A stretch of 12,011 nt of DNA from Coriobacteriia bacterium (GCA_009785705.1 WQVS01000037.1:1-12011); one strand, 5' to 3'; positions 1-6,776 are shown, counted from the stretch's first letter. Numbers and translations are program-made. Notes: generated from the letters alone by a model not told the origin.

Positions 1-4
1 AACT

Positions 5-490
5 ATGGACGTACGTCATATTGAGACCCTAATCAAGGCTCTTGATGCTTCTGGAGTAGCAGAAGTAGTTATCAGTGAGGGAGACTCACAAGTAGCTTTA
101 CGTAAGGCAAATGCCCCTGGTACGGCCCCTGCGGCTCCTGCTGCTGCGGCACCTGCACCAGCTCCTGTAGCTGCTGCCCCAGCCCCAGCTGCCCCTGTTG
201 CAGAAGCAGCGCCTGCTGCTGCCCCTGCTGCCGGAGAACGTCCAGCGAACTGGATTGCAGTGACTGCCCCTATGGTGGGAACTTTCTATGACAAGCCCTC
301 TCCCGAATCAGCTGCTTTTGTTGCCGTAGGCGATACAGTTGCTGCGGGTGACACGGTTTGTATTCTTGAAGCAATGAAACTTATGAGTGAAATCACTGCT
401 GAAAACGGTGGCGTAGTTCGTGAAATCCTGTGCGAGAACGGTGACGCCCTAGGCTTTGGTGACGTCATCATGTACATCGAACCAAGCTAA
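5..490 (+). CDS. accB: Biotin carboxyl carrier protein of acetyl-CoA carboxylase
   Basis: Carries the biotin that AccC carboxylates and the carboxyltransferase then uses to make malonyl-CoA, the first committed step of fatty acid synthesis. The 161-residue length fits the family (E. coli BCCP is about 156). Three parts are visible: an N-terminal segment (residues 1-35) of BCCP type, a flexible Ala/Pro-rich linker (about 36-78), and a biotinyl domain (about 80-160) with the EAMKLM motif, in which Lys125 is the expected biotinylation site. The ATG at 5 lies almost at the window edge, so its ribosome site cannot be seen. accC follows after about 145 nt, as in many accBC operons. No carboxyltransferase genes (accA/accD) are in view. 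The linker DNA is a low-complexity run of Ala/Pro codons, normal for BCCP. Family identification is secure. Confidence 0.96.
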   Translation: MDVRHIETLIKALDASGVAEVVISEGDSQVALRKANAPGTAPAAPAAAAPAPAPVAAAPAPAAPVAEAAPAAAPAAGERPANWIAVTAPMVGTFYDKPSPESAAFVAVGDTVAAGDTVCILEAMKLMSEITAENGGVVREILCENGDALGFGDVIMYIEPS

Positions 491-586
491 TCTGGCGGTA
501 CTCAGCCTTCACGCTTCAATTCTCACGTGCGTTGCACGCTACGACCTGAAGCGTGAAGCCTGCGCACTCACCAAATTAGCTTGGTT
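480..586. repeat. Long nested inverted repeat between accB and accC
   Basis: Three nested pairs of arms share one centre. The outer pair is a perfect 12 bp (480-491 with 575-586), the middle pair a perfect 12 bp (507-518 with 547-558), and the tip 5 bp (526-530 with 534-538, loop GTT). The stretches between outer and middle arms match only partly. The left outer arm includes the last codons and stop of accB; the right outer arm is their reverse complement. As RNA this should fold into a long imperfect hairpin. No T-run follows, so it is not a classic intrinsic terminator. It could be a palindromic repeat element, an attenuator, or an mRNA processing or stability element setting the accB:accC ratio. 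The pairing is seen directly; the role is inferred. Confidence 0.85.
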
Positions 587-598
587 ATAGCTGGTAAG

Positions 599-621
599 GT
601 GTATGCTGTGGGCATATACAC
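599..621 (+). other. Small hairpin just before the accC ribosome site
   Basis: Positions 599-604 (GTGTAT) pair with 616-621 (ATACAC). Adding 605-606 with 612-613 across a 2-nt bulge gives about 8 bp around a 5-nt loop. It ends 2 nt before the accC Shine-Dalgarno-like stretch, so it could affect initiation, but a stem this short can arise by chance. Confidence 0.3.
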
Positions 622-623
622 AA

Positions 624-630
624 GAAAGGG
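624..630 (+). promoter_or_regulatory. Ribosome binding site deciding the accC start
   Basis: A purine stretch GAAAGGG lies 5 nt before the ATG at 636. The in-frame ATG at 603 has no comparable site and would add 11 residues foreign to the family. This supports 636 as the true start. Confidence 0.65.
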
Positions 631-635
631 TAATT

Positions 636-1991
636 ATGTTCAAGAAGATTCTTGTAGCAAACAGAGGAGAGGTTGCCCTGCGCGTCATGCGTTCTGCGCG
701 CGAGATGGGCATTAAGACAGTTGCTGTTTATTCACAGGCAGATATCAATTCTCGCCATGTAGAAGAGGCCGATGAGGCGATTTGTATTGGACCTGCTCCG
801 TCAAATCAATCTTATCTGGTGATTCAAAACATTATTCAGGCTGCACTTCAGACAGGCGCTGAGGCAATTCATCCTGGATACGGATTTCTTGCAGAAAATG
901 CGGAGTTTGCCCAGGCCTGCACCGACAATGGCTTGAAGTTCATCGGGCCATCACCTGATGCGATTAACAAGATGGGCAATAAGTCTATCGCACGTGAGAC
1001 GGCAACAGCTGCTGGCGTACCTGTTGTGCCTGGTTCACCAGGTGCGATCGAGACTGTAGATGAGGCTCGCGACTTCGCTGATAAGGTGGGCTATCCTGTA
1101 CTGGTCAAGGCTAGTGCTGGTGGCGGCGGTAAGGGTATGCGTATTGCCAGCGGTTCTGATGACCTTCAGAAGCAATGGGACGCTGCTCGCACAGAGGCTC
1201 TAGCGGCCTTTGGTGATGACACCGTATATCTAGAGAAGTATCTATTGCGTCCGCGTCACATCGAGATTCAAATTCTTGTTGACCAACAGGGTAACGGTGT
1301 CTATCTCTACGAGCGTGATTGTAGTGTTCAACGTCGCCATCAGAAGCTGATTGAAGAGGCTCCATCAGTTGCCTTGACTCCTGAGCGTCGTAAAGAGATG
1401 GGTGAGGCAGCTCTGCAGCTTGCAGCATCGGTAGATTACGAAGGTGCGGGAACGGTAGAATGTCTCTTTGACCAAGACGGCAGCTTCTACTTTATGGAAA
1501 TGAACACGCGTATTCAGGTAGAGCACTGTGTAACTGAAATGATTGTTGACCGCGATATTGTTGCTGAACAAATCAGCATTGCCTATGGTAATCCACTGTC
1601 CTTCTCGCAAGATGAGGTCAGTATTCGCGGGCATGCGATTGAGTTCCGCATCAACGCAGAAGACCCGCGCAAGAACTTCCAACCTAGCCCAGGACGCGTA
1701 ACACGCTTTGCTGTTCCTGGTGGTTATGGCGTGCGTGTCGATACTTACCTTGAGGCTGGAAAGGATATTCCTCCTTTCTACGATTCGCTGGTAGCAAAGT
1801 TGTTGGTATGGGGCGAGACTCGTGAAGAAGCCATTGCTCGCGGCAAACGTGCACTGAAAGAATTCCACGTAGAGGGAATCGCAACAACTATTGATTTCCA
1901 CTATGCCGCCCTGGATAAACCCGTATTTGAGACTGGTGAAGTCTACACAGATTTCCTAGAAAAAGAAATGGGAGATTGGGATGTCGAATAG
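636..1991 (+). CDS. accC: Biotin carboxylase subunit of acetyl-CoA carboxylase
   Basis: ATP-dependent carboxylation of biotin on AccB. The 451-residue length from the ATG at 636 matches the family (about 450), and residue numbers nearly coincide with E. coli. Visible landmarks are the N-terminal FKKILVANRGEVALR, the IHPGYGFLAEN loop, the ATP-grasp glycine loop with Lys158 before GGGGKGM (162-168), the RRHQK motif ending at Lys237, the catalytic/metal segment E288-M-N-T-R292, and Arg338 in FRINAED. One variation: the residue after His297 is Cys, where the usual reading is HPVTEM. Another ATG at 603 is in frame, but family length, the conserved N-terminus and the ribosome site favour 636. The 3' end overlaps the next gene by 11 nt, suggesting coupled translation. 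Confidence 0.97.
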   Translation: MFKKILVANRGEVALRVMRSAREMGIKTVAVYSQADINSRHVEEADEAICIGPAPSNQSYLVIQNIIQAALQTGAEAIHPGYGFLAENAEFAQACTDNGLKFIGPSPDAINKMGNKSIARETATAAGVPVVPGSPGAIETVDEARDFADKVGYPVLVKASAGGGGKGMRIASGSDDLQKQWDAARTEALAAFGDDTVYLEKYLLRPRHIEIQILVDQQGNGVYLYERDCSVQRRHQKLIEEAPSVALTPERRKEMGEAALQLAASVDYEGAGTVECLFDQDGSFYFMEMNTRIQVEHCVTEMIVDRDIVAEQISIAYGNPLSFSQDEVSIRGHAIEFRINAEDPRKNFQPSPGRVTRFAVPGGYGVRVDTYLEAGKDIPPFYDSLVAKLLVWGETREEAIARGKRALKEFHVEGIATTIDFHYAALDKPVFETGEVYTDFLEKEMGDWDVE

Positions 1992-2328
1992 AGTAGAATT
2001 CGATGGTCTGTCAGTGGCACCAAACGTGCTAGAGACCATTGTTCGTATTGCAAGTGAACAGGTAGACGGTGTCACAGCTGTAGGAGGAACCCCCATCACG
2101 GGGGCTGCTGCAATCTTTAAGTCACGCATACCTTCTGTAGAGGTAAGTGTCACTGAAAAGGGTGAAGCTTTAGACATTGCTGTTTATGTCACAGCACGTT
2201 ATGGCATGAAATTGACTGACCTTGGTGAGGCAGTGCAGCAAGCTGTGCTGGATGCGCTAAGTTCACAACTGGGCGTTGAGGCGGCTAATATTGATGTATA
2301 CATTGAGGGGCTGAGTTTTGAGTCCTAA
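1981..2328 (+). CDS. Asp23/Gls24 family protein, YqhY type
   Basis: A 115-residue soluble protein of the Asp23/Gls24 (DUF322) family. Visible family features are an N-terminal strand followed by VLETIVRIASEQVDGV, an alternating strand region (VEVSVTEKGEALDIAVYV), and a C-terminal part with VQQAVLDALSSQLGVE and the closing IDVYIEGLSF. There is no signal peptide or membrane segment. The ATG at 1981 has a GGGAG site at 1970-1974 and overlaps accC by 11 nt. In Bacillus the homologue YqhY sits in the same accB-accC-yqhY-nusB position and has been linked genetically to acetyl-CoA carboxylase control, so a similar role is plausible here by context. No catalytic activity is known for the family. The family call is firm; the function is inferred. 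Confidence 0.88.
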   Translation: MSNRVEFDGLSVAPNVLETIVRIASEQVDGVTAVGGTPITGAAAIFKSRIPSVEVSVTEKGEALDIAVYVTARYGMKLTDLGEAVQQAVLDALSSQLGVEAANIDVYIEGLSFES

Positions 2329-2857
2329 GCTTCCAAAATCGCACAGTCGGACCTTTGCTCGATATTACGCTCTGCGCTTGCTCTACCAGTTAGAGCTCGC
2401 AGAGCGTTTACTTGACGATGTCTTAAAAGAAGGTTCCCAGGCAATTCCTCAAGACCAGGTGGAGGACTGTTTGCATCTCTGCGAAGACCGAGATACCTGC
2501 GAGCAATTTAGCTTCTTTGAGCTCTTTGCAGATGAACCTAAGGGCTATGCGCTTGAAATCGTTCGTGGTTTTGAGCTACACCGGGCAGAGATTGACATGC
2601 TGCTTGACAGTGTCTTAGAGCATTGGTCGCTGTACCGTATGCCACCAGCAGATCGCAACATTGCGCGCATGGGTGTATGGGAAATTATGTACAACGATTC
2701 GGTGCCAGATTCAGTTGCAATCAATGAAGCTGTTACTCTAGCTAAAGAGTTTGGTGGAGATGACACCTCAAAGTTTATTAATGGTGTTTTAGGTAAAGTT
2801 GCACGAATAAAAACGATAAAAGAAAACGCTGGCGAAGCAACAGCAAATACGCAGTAA
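2318..2857 (+). CDS. nusB: Transcription antitermination factor NusB
   Basis: RNA-binding all-helical protein that joins NusE (S10) on boxA to support rRNA antitermination. The N-terminal SRTFARYYALRLLYQLEL (residues 10-27) is the NusB opening helix. The C-terminal half has the classic RMPPADRNIARMGVWEI (107-123), AINEAVTLAKEFG (134-146) and KFINGVLGKVA (152-162). At 179 residues it is longer than a typical NusB (about 140-150). The extra length is a polar, Cys-containing segment near 35-60 and a C-terminal tail from about 165. The best start is the TTG at 2318, with GAGGGG at 2305-2310 seven bases upstream; it overlaps the preceding gene by 11 nt. Its place after an Asp23-family gene matches the Bacillus-type order. 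Confidence 0.93.
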   Translation: MSPKLPKSHSRTFARYYALRLLYQLELAERLLDDVLKEGSQAIPQDQVEDCLHLCEDRDTCEQFSFFELFADEPKGYALEIVRGFELHRAEIDMLLDSVLEHWSLYRMPPADRNIARMGVWEIMYNDSVPDSVAINEAVTLAKEFGGDDTSKFINGVLGKVARIKTIKENAGEATANTQ

Positions 2858-2874
2858 GGAATGTAGGACTAAAT

Positions 2875-3222
2875 ATGACAGATACCTACGCTGCTGCCAA
2901 AGAGCAGCTAGATGACATAGTAACGCAAGTACGCAAAAAAGACGTTTCACTAGAGCGAAGCCTTGATTTGCTAGAAGAGGGCGTTGCTCTTGCAAATCGC
3001 TGCACAGAACTTATAGATCAGGCAGCTTGGGAAGTTAGCGATGAAGCCGATACAGAGGCTGATAGCCAGTTTGACGATGTCAACAATCAGGTCTTGGATG
3101 AATCTCAAAGCCAAGATGCTGTCGAAGAGGGAGTGGACCCTCCTGATGGCACTATCCAAAATAGTGAAACTCAAAACATAGAGGAAATAGCGGACGACAA
3201 TGAGCCTGCTTCAGAGCATTAA
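2875..3222 (+). CDS. xseB: Exodeoxyribonuclease VII small subunit with long acidic tail
   Basis: Small subunit of ExoVII, which with XseA degrades single-stranded DNA in the cytoplasm. Residues 5-49 fit the XseB helical hairpin: YAAAKEQLDDIVTQVR, then LERSLDLLEEGVALANRC. The usual XseB is 60-85 residues; this one has 115. Residues from about 51 to the end form a tail of about 65 residues with roughly a third Asp/Glu and no Lys or Arg, predicted disordered. An AGGA site at 2865-2868 lies 6 nt before the ATG. The catalytic partner xseA, often the immediate upstream neighbour, is not in this window. The end overlaps dxs by 23 nt, so part of the tail is encoded in DNA shared with the start of dxs. 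The core identification is good; the tail has no assigned role. Confidence 0.82.
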   Translation: MTDTYAAAKEQLDDIVTQVRKKDVSLERSLDLLEEGVALANRCTELIDQAAWEVSDEADTEADSQFDDVNNQVLDESQSQDAVEEGVDPPDGTIQNSETQNIEEIADDNEPASEH

Positions 3223-5104
3223 GACACCCAATGACCTAAAACAGCTAGATTTAGCACAGCTTAATCAACTTTGTGCTGAACTTAGGTCTAAACTAATTCA
3301 AACCGTATCCGAAACGGGAGGACATCTTGCCCCCAACTTAGGGGTAGTTGAGTTGACTGTTGGTGCGTATCGCGCACTTAATACTCCTCCAGATTGCATG
3401 GTTTTTGATGTGGGTCATCAAAGTTACGTGCATAAACTGCTTACTGGCAGAGTCGATGACTTTCACACCTTGAGAACCTTTGGTGGTGTCTCAGGCTTCC
3501 CTAAAAGATCAGAATCTGAATTTGACCTCTATGGCACAGGACATGCTTCAGATTCACTTTCTGTTGCGCTGGGCTATGTCTTAGCACATGGTGGTTACAA
3601 GGGTGCGAAAACCCCAAAAGACTTCCCTCAGGTTGTTGCCATGATAGGGGATGGCTCCATGACAGGCGGCATGGCATGGGAGGCACTCAATCATATTGGT
3701 CACACGGGTGCTAATATGACGATTATTCTTAACGATAATGAGATGTCCATCTCTCAAAATGTAGGGGCCTTAACTAGCTATCTGGGACGGATCCGCATGG
3801 ATCGTCGCTATTGGGGTAAGCGAGAGTTTGCCCAGCGTCAGCTAGAGCGCAGAGGGGATGCAGGTAAGCATCTGCTAGATTTAGGTGTTAGGGTACGTGA
3901 CTCGCTTAAACACCTTGTAGTTCCAGGGATGATCTTTGAAGAGCTGGGCATTACTTATGTTGGACCTATTGATGGTCATGATATTGAGCAGGTAGAGACT
4001 GCAGTACGTATGGCGAAAGAAGTTCCTGAGCCCATCGTTATCCATGCCATAACCCAAAAGGGTCGTGGCTATGCTCCTGCAGAAAACAACTCAACACTCT
4101 TTCATGGAGTAGGTGCGTTTGACATTAAAACGGGAGAAGTTAAGGCGAACCCTGATGCTCCCCCTGCCTATACGCAGATTTTTGGTGATTCTCTCGTTAA
4201 AGAGGCTGAGAAGAATCCCGACATTGTAGCTATTACTGCTGCTATGCCCAATGGCACAGGACTCGATATTTTCCGTGACCACTTCACTGACCAGCCAGAG
4301 CGCTTCATTGATGTTGGTATTGCCGAAGAACATGCCGTGGGACTTGCTTCGGGACTTGCCCTGGGAGGCAAGTTGCCAGTTGTTGCGATTTACTCTTCCT
4401 TCCTGCAGCGCTCCTATGATCAGATTATCGGAAATGTTGCCCTGCAAGATGCTCACGTAGTGTTTGCCATAGACCGTGGGGGACTGGTAGGAGAAGATGG
4501 TCCGACTCATCATGGTGTTCATGATTTGAGTTATTTACGTACTGTACCTGGGATGCAAATATTGGCGCCTGCCAATGAAATTGAATTGCAAGACGCCCTG
4601 CACACTGCATTACAACTTGAGGGTCCTGTTGCTTTGCGCTATCCGCGCGGTAGTTCTGAGGGTCTCACTTTGCCTGACGAGCCCAGTCCCTGGGAATATG
4701 GCAAGGCTGTTGAAGTAAAACGTGCGGCTGACCAAGAAGTAGTTATCTTAGCTGTAGGACGTATGCTTGCCTCTGCGGTTGAGGCTAGCGAAATCTTGGC
4801 TGAGGCGGGCATTAACGCAAGTGTTGCCAATATGCGTTGGGTCAAGCCCTTGGATGAAGGCTATTTGCAAAAGGTAGCCAGCAAACATAAACTGATTGTG
4901 ACTCTAGAAGAAAATACTGTCCGTGGTGGATTTGGCTCTGGTGTTATGGAATTCTTAGAATCGGCTGAAATTGCTACACCTGTATTGCAGATAGGCACAC
5001 CTGATGCCTTTGTTGCTCAGGGTACGGTCAAAGAGCTTCTTGAGATTACAGGACTTGACGCTCAAAGTGTTGCAGACAAAATCATTGCTCGCTTGAAGAA
5101 GTAA
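3200..5104 (+). CDS. dxs: 1-deoxy-D-xylulose-5-phosphate synthase
   Basis: Thiamine-diphosphate enzyme joining pyruvate and glyceraldehyde 3-phosphate to make DXP, the entry to the MEP isoprenoid pathway and a precursor for thiamine and pyridoxal. The 634-residue length is normal. The visible order is TGGHLAPNLGVVELT with His42, DVGHQSYVHK (70-79), the TPP/Mg motif GDGSMTGG starting at 150, NDNEMSISQNVG, DGHD, then the pyrimidine-domain IAEEHAVGLASG with catalytic Glu376, and a transketolase C-terminal domain ending LDAQSVADKIIARLKK. The ATG at 3200 overlaps xseB by 23 nt; only a distant GAGGA (3181-3185) precedes it, so translation may be coupled. The xseB-dxs-tlyA neighbourhood is a common bacterial arrangement, although the prenyltransferase gene ispA often found there is absent. 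Confidence 0.97.
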   Translation: MSLLQSIKTPNDLKQLDLAQLNQLCAELRSKLIQTVSETGGHLAPNLGVVELTVGAYRALNTPPDCMVFDVGHQSYVHKLLTGRVDDFHTLRTFGGVSGFPKRSESEFDLYGTGHASDSLSVALGYVLAHGGYKGAKTPKDFPQVVAMIGDGSMTGGMAWEALNHIGHTGANMTIILNDNEMSISQNVGALTSYLGRIRMDRRYWGKREFAQRQLERRGDAGKHLLDLGVRVRDSLKHLVVPGMIFEELGITYVGPIDGHDIEQVETAVRMAKEVPEPIVIHAITQKGRGYAPAENNSTLFHGVGAFDIKTGEVKANPDAPPAYTQIFGDSLVKEAEKNPDIVAITAAMPNGTGLDIFRDHFTDQPERFIDVGIAEEHAVGLASGLALGGKLPVVAIYSSFLQRSYDQIIGNVALQDAHVVFAIDRGGLVGEDGPTHHGVHDLSYLRTVPGMQILAPANEIELQDALHTALQLEGPVALRYPRGSSEGLTLPDEPSPWEYGKAVEVKRAADQEVVILAVGRMLASAVEASEILAEAGINASVANMRWVKPLDEGYLQKVASKHKLIVTLEENTVRGGFGSGVMEFLESAEIATPVLQIGTPDAFVAQGTVKELLEITGLDAQSVADKIIARLKK

Positions 5105-5117
5105 CTAAGTCCAGATA

Positions 5118-5879
5118 ATGGCAAAAAAACGTTATACCGGTCCTTACGTCTCACGCGGTGGGGAAAAGCTGCGTGGTGCTCTCCTTGCTTTCGATTATTA
5201 TGATTCCGTGCAAGGCCTGCGCGCTCTTGATGTGGGAGCCTCGACGGGTGGATTTACCGACTGCTTGCTACAGGCGGGAGCAAGTCATGTGACTGCATTT
5301 GATGTTGCTTATGGTCAGTTTGCCTGGAAATTGCGCCAAGACCCGCGCGTGACGGTTCTAGAGCGCACAAACTTCAGAACTGCGAACTTTTGTGAGTTGG
5401 AAGATTTCGAGCCACCTTTTGACCTTGTGGTAGCAGACCTTTCGTTTATTTCTTTAGTAAAGTTGGTAGATCAGTTTAAAGTATCCATTACTAAGCAGCA
5501 TTGTTGCTCTCCCAGGTCACGCCACTCTGAATTGCAGTCCAGAACTTCTGCATCAGATGGAGGTTTAAGTTCTGGCGGAGACCTGATTCTCTTAGTAAAG
5601 CCTCAATTTGAAGCTCTTCGTGAAGAAGTTCCCAGGGGCGGAGTTATTACTGACCCAGAGCTACACCTCACAATTTTGCAGCGTCTAGCAAGATCTTTTC
5701 TGGATGCGGGACTTGTCCCTGTGGATTGGACGTATTCGCCCATCAAAGGACCACGTGGCAATATCGAATTTTGGCTTTGGGCACGCAAAGAGGATACAAA
5801 TTCAAAAGTATCGGAATCTGAGGCGAATTGCGCTACTATTGAGGAAGTCGTAAGTAATGCCCATGCAGACCTGTCTTAG
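5118..5879 (+). CDS. TlyA-type rRNA 2'-O-methyltransferase lacking the S4 domain
   Basis: FtsJ-fold methyltransferase of the TlyA/hemolysin A family, whose members methylate cytidine 2'-OH in 16S and/or 23S rRNA using S-adenosylmethionine. The visible core is PYVSRGGEKL (K17), SAM loop DVGASTGGFT (38-47), YGQFAWKLRQDPRV, VVADLSF (D107), LLVKPQFE (K161) and GNIEFWLWAR (E217). K17, D107, K161 and E217 fit the K-D-K-E tetrad. Two oddities stand out. The N-terminal S4 RNA-binding domain is missing, and an in-frame TAA at 5106 rules out an upstream extension. Residues about 119-152 form an extra polar segment between D107 and K161, about 26 residues longer than I recall for mycobacterial TlyA. A tail of about 30 residues follows the last motif. 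No strong ribosome site is seen. The family is secure; substrate specificity is not. Confidence 0.85.
   Translation: MAKKRYTGPYVSRGGEKLRGALLAFDYYDSVQGLRALDVGASTGGFTDCLLQAGASHVTAFDVAYGQFAWKLRQDPRVTVLERTNFRTANFCELEDFEPPFDLVVADLSFISLVKLVDQFKVSITKQHCCSPRSRHSELQSRTSASDGGLSSGGDLILLVKPQFEALREEVPRGGVITDPELHLTILQRLARSFLDAGLVPVDWTYSPIKGPRGNIEFWLWARKEDTNSKVSESEANCATIEEVVSNAHADLS
5513..5585. repeat. Palindrome-rich insertion inside the tlyA-like gene
   Basis: Several inverted pairs lie in about 73 nt. The outer stem is CAGGTC (5513-5518) plus CGCCA (5520-5524) with TGGCG (5573-5577) plus GACCTG (5580-5585). The inner stem is CTGA (5527-5530) plus TGCAG (5533-5537) with 5548-5556. An alternative perfect 9-bp pair is 5539-5547 with 5567-5575. 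The region coincides with the extra segment of the encoded protein. It may be an in-frame palindromic insertion or a chance structure. The pairings are seen; the element status is inferred. Confidence 0.5.
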
Positions 5880-5897
5880 GTTTGCGCACGCATCTTC

Positions 5898-5903
5898 AGG
5901 AGG
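5898..5903 (+). promoter_or_regulatory. Strong Shine-Dalgarno for nadK
   Basis: A perfect AGGAGG lies 4 nt before the GTG at 5908. This decides the nadK start in favour of GTG 5908 over the in-frame ATG at 5857, although the latter has a weaker GAGGA (5841-5845). The spacing is a little short but workable. Confidence 0.65.
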
Positions 5904-5907
5904 TCAC

Positions 5908-6765
5908 GTGAATCTCACAGGAAAAAAGATTGCATTAGTCGTTAACGACTATGATAAACGTGCGCTTGCAGCTGCTGATCGTCTGCATCAATGGTGTGCT
6001 GATAATGCGGTATCCATTCATTCAGTCAAAGATGACGCTCCCAGTGACTTAGTTGTTGCACTGGGTGGTGACGGCACAATTATTCGTGCAGTTCATGAGT
6101 TTTCTGATGGTGATATTCCTGTACTAGGAGTAAAGTTTGGCAGGCTTGGCTTTCTTTCAGGCGCACCGGCAGAGGAATTGTTGGTGGCAGTAGAAGCAGC
6201 TTTACGGGGCAAGGCAGAAATAGAAAGGCGTGCCCTGCTGCGGGTTGATGCCTACGCTGGTCAGCAGCATCTAGGTACTCACTATGCGCTGAATGAGGCT
6301 CTCGTGGGTCGTCACAGTGACTCTCAAGTTATCTCAACGCGTCTCAACATTAACAACCACACGGTATACCAGCTGCGTGGTGATGGCATAATTGTGGCAA
6401 CAGCGACAGGCTCTACAGCTTATGCTCTGTCTGCCGGGGGACCTATCTTAAGCCCTGAATCAAGCGCGATGGTTTTGGTTCCACTGGCTTCACACACTCT
6501 GATTAGCCGTGCTATTGTGACGGCTCCTAAAGATGTGGTGCGTATAGATATGCCTGATCCAGACCATGCGGGGGCAAGTTTATCGATTGACGGCACGGTA
6601 GTTATCGATAATGTGTATTTGGAGCGCTCTAATCCATGCATTGAGCAGCATTTGACGCACATAGAGGTATGTATTGCTTCCAATCACTGGGTGTCACTAG
6701 TGAAGACTTCGTCACGTCTTTTCTTTGACACCTTAGCGACTGAATTCTATAGGCATGAGGACTAG
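5908..6765 (+). CDS. nadK: NAD kinase
   Basis: Phosphorylates NAD to NADP using ATP or polyphosphate. From the GTG at 5908 the protein has 285 residues, typical for the family. The motifs in order are GGDGTIIRA (53-61, catalytic Asp55), GVKFGRLGFLSG (74-85), NEALVGR (129-135), ATATGSTAYALSAGGPI (164-180) and LSIDGT (225-230). The second motif usually reads GxNxG; here residue 76 is Lys in the Asn position. The alternative ATG at 5857 would add 17 residues that look like read-through of the tlyA tail. The gene sits between tlyA and recN, an order characteristic of Actinobacteria (argR occupies this slot in Bacillus). It probably shares a transcript with its neighbours, with a 28-nt gap upstream and 11 nt downstream. 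Confidence 0.95.
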   Translation: MNLTGKKIALVVNDYDKRALAAADRLHQWCADNAVSIHSVKDDAPSDLVVALGGDGTIIRAVHEFSDGDIPVLGVKFGRLGFLSGAPAEELLVAVEAALRGKAEIERRALLRVDAYAGQQHLGTHYALNEALVGRHSDSQVISTRLNINNHTVYQLRGDGIIVATATGSTAYALSAGGPILSPESSAMVLVPLASHTLISRAIVTAPKDVVRIDMPDPDHAGASLSIDGTVVIDNVYLERSNPCIEQHLTHIEVCIASNHWVSLVKTSSRLFFDTLATEFYRHED

Positions 6766-6776
6766 GTAAAGTTATT

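Noticed and set aside
119..237. Repetitive GC-rich stretch suggesting a tandem repeat
   Set aside because: It encodes the Ala/Pro linker typical of biotin carboxyl carrier proteins, with irregular units.
491..600. Intrinsic terminator between accB and accC
   Set aside because: The hairpin is strong but no run of T follows it, and accC would normally be co-transcribed with accB.
603..635. Upstream in-frame ATG giving AccC 11 more residues
   Set aside because: No good ribosome site before it, the added residues do not fit the family, and the ATG at 636 gives the expected length and N-terminus.
1365..1901. Long open frame on the minus strand across accC
   Set aside because: It is the shadow of a strongly conserved gene, has no recognisable domain and no ribosome-site support.
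4091..4522. Minus-strand open frame across dxs
   Set aside because: It lies wholly inside the conserved dxs coding region and its product matches no family I recognise.
5475..5575. Frameshift or pseudogene in the tlyA-like gene
   Set aside because: The frame stays open and the catalytic motifs on both sides are intact and in frame, so an in-frame insertion explains it better.
5857..5907. Earlier ATG start for NadK
   Set aside because: The added residues resemble a read-through of the tlyA tail region, and a perfect AGGAGG sits before the GTG at 5908. The weaker GAGGA before 5857 means this is not fully excluded.
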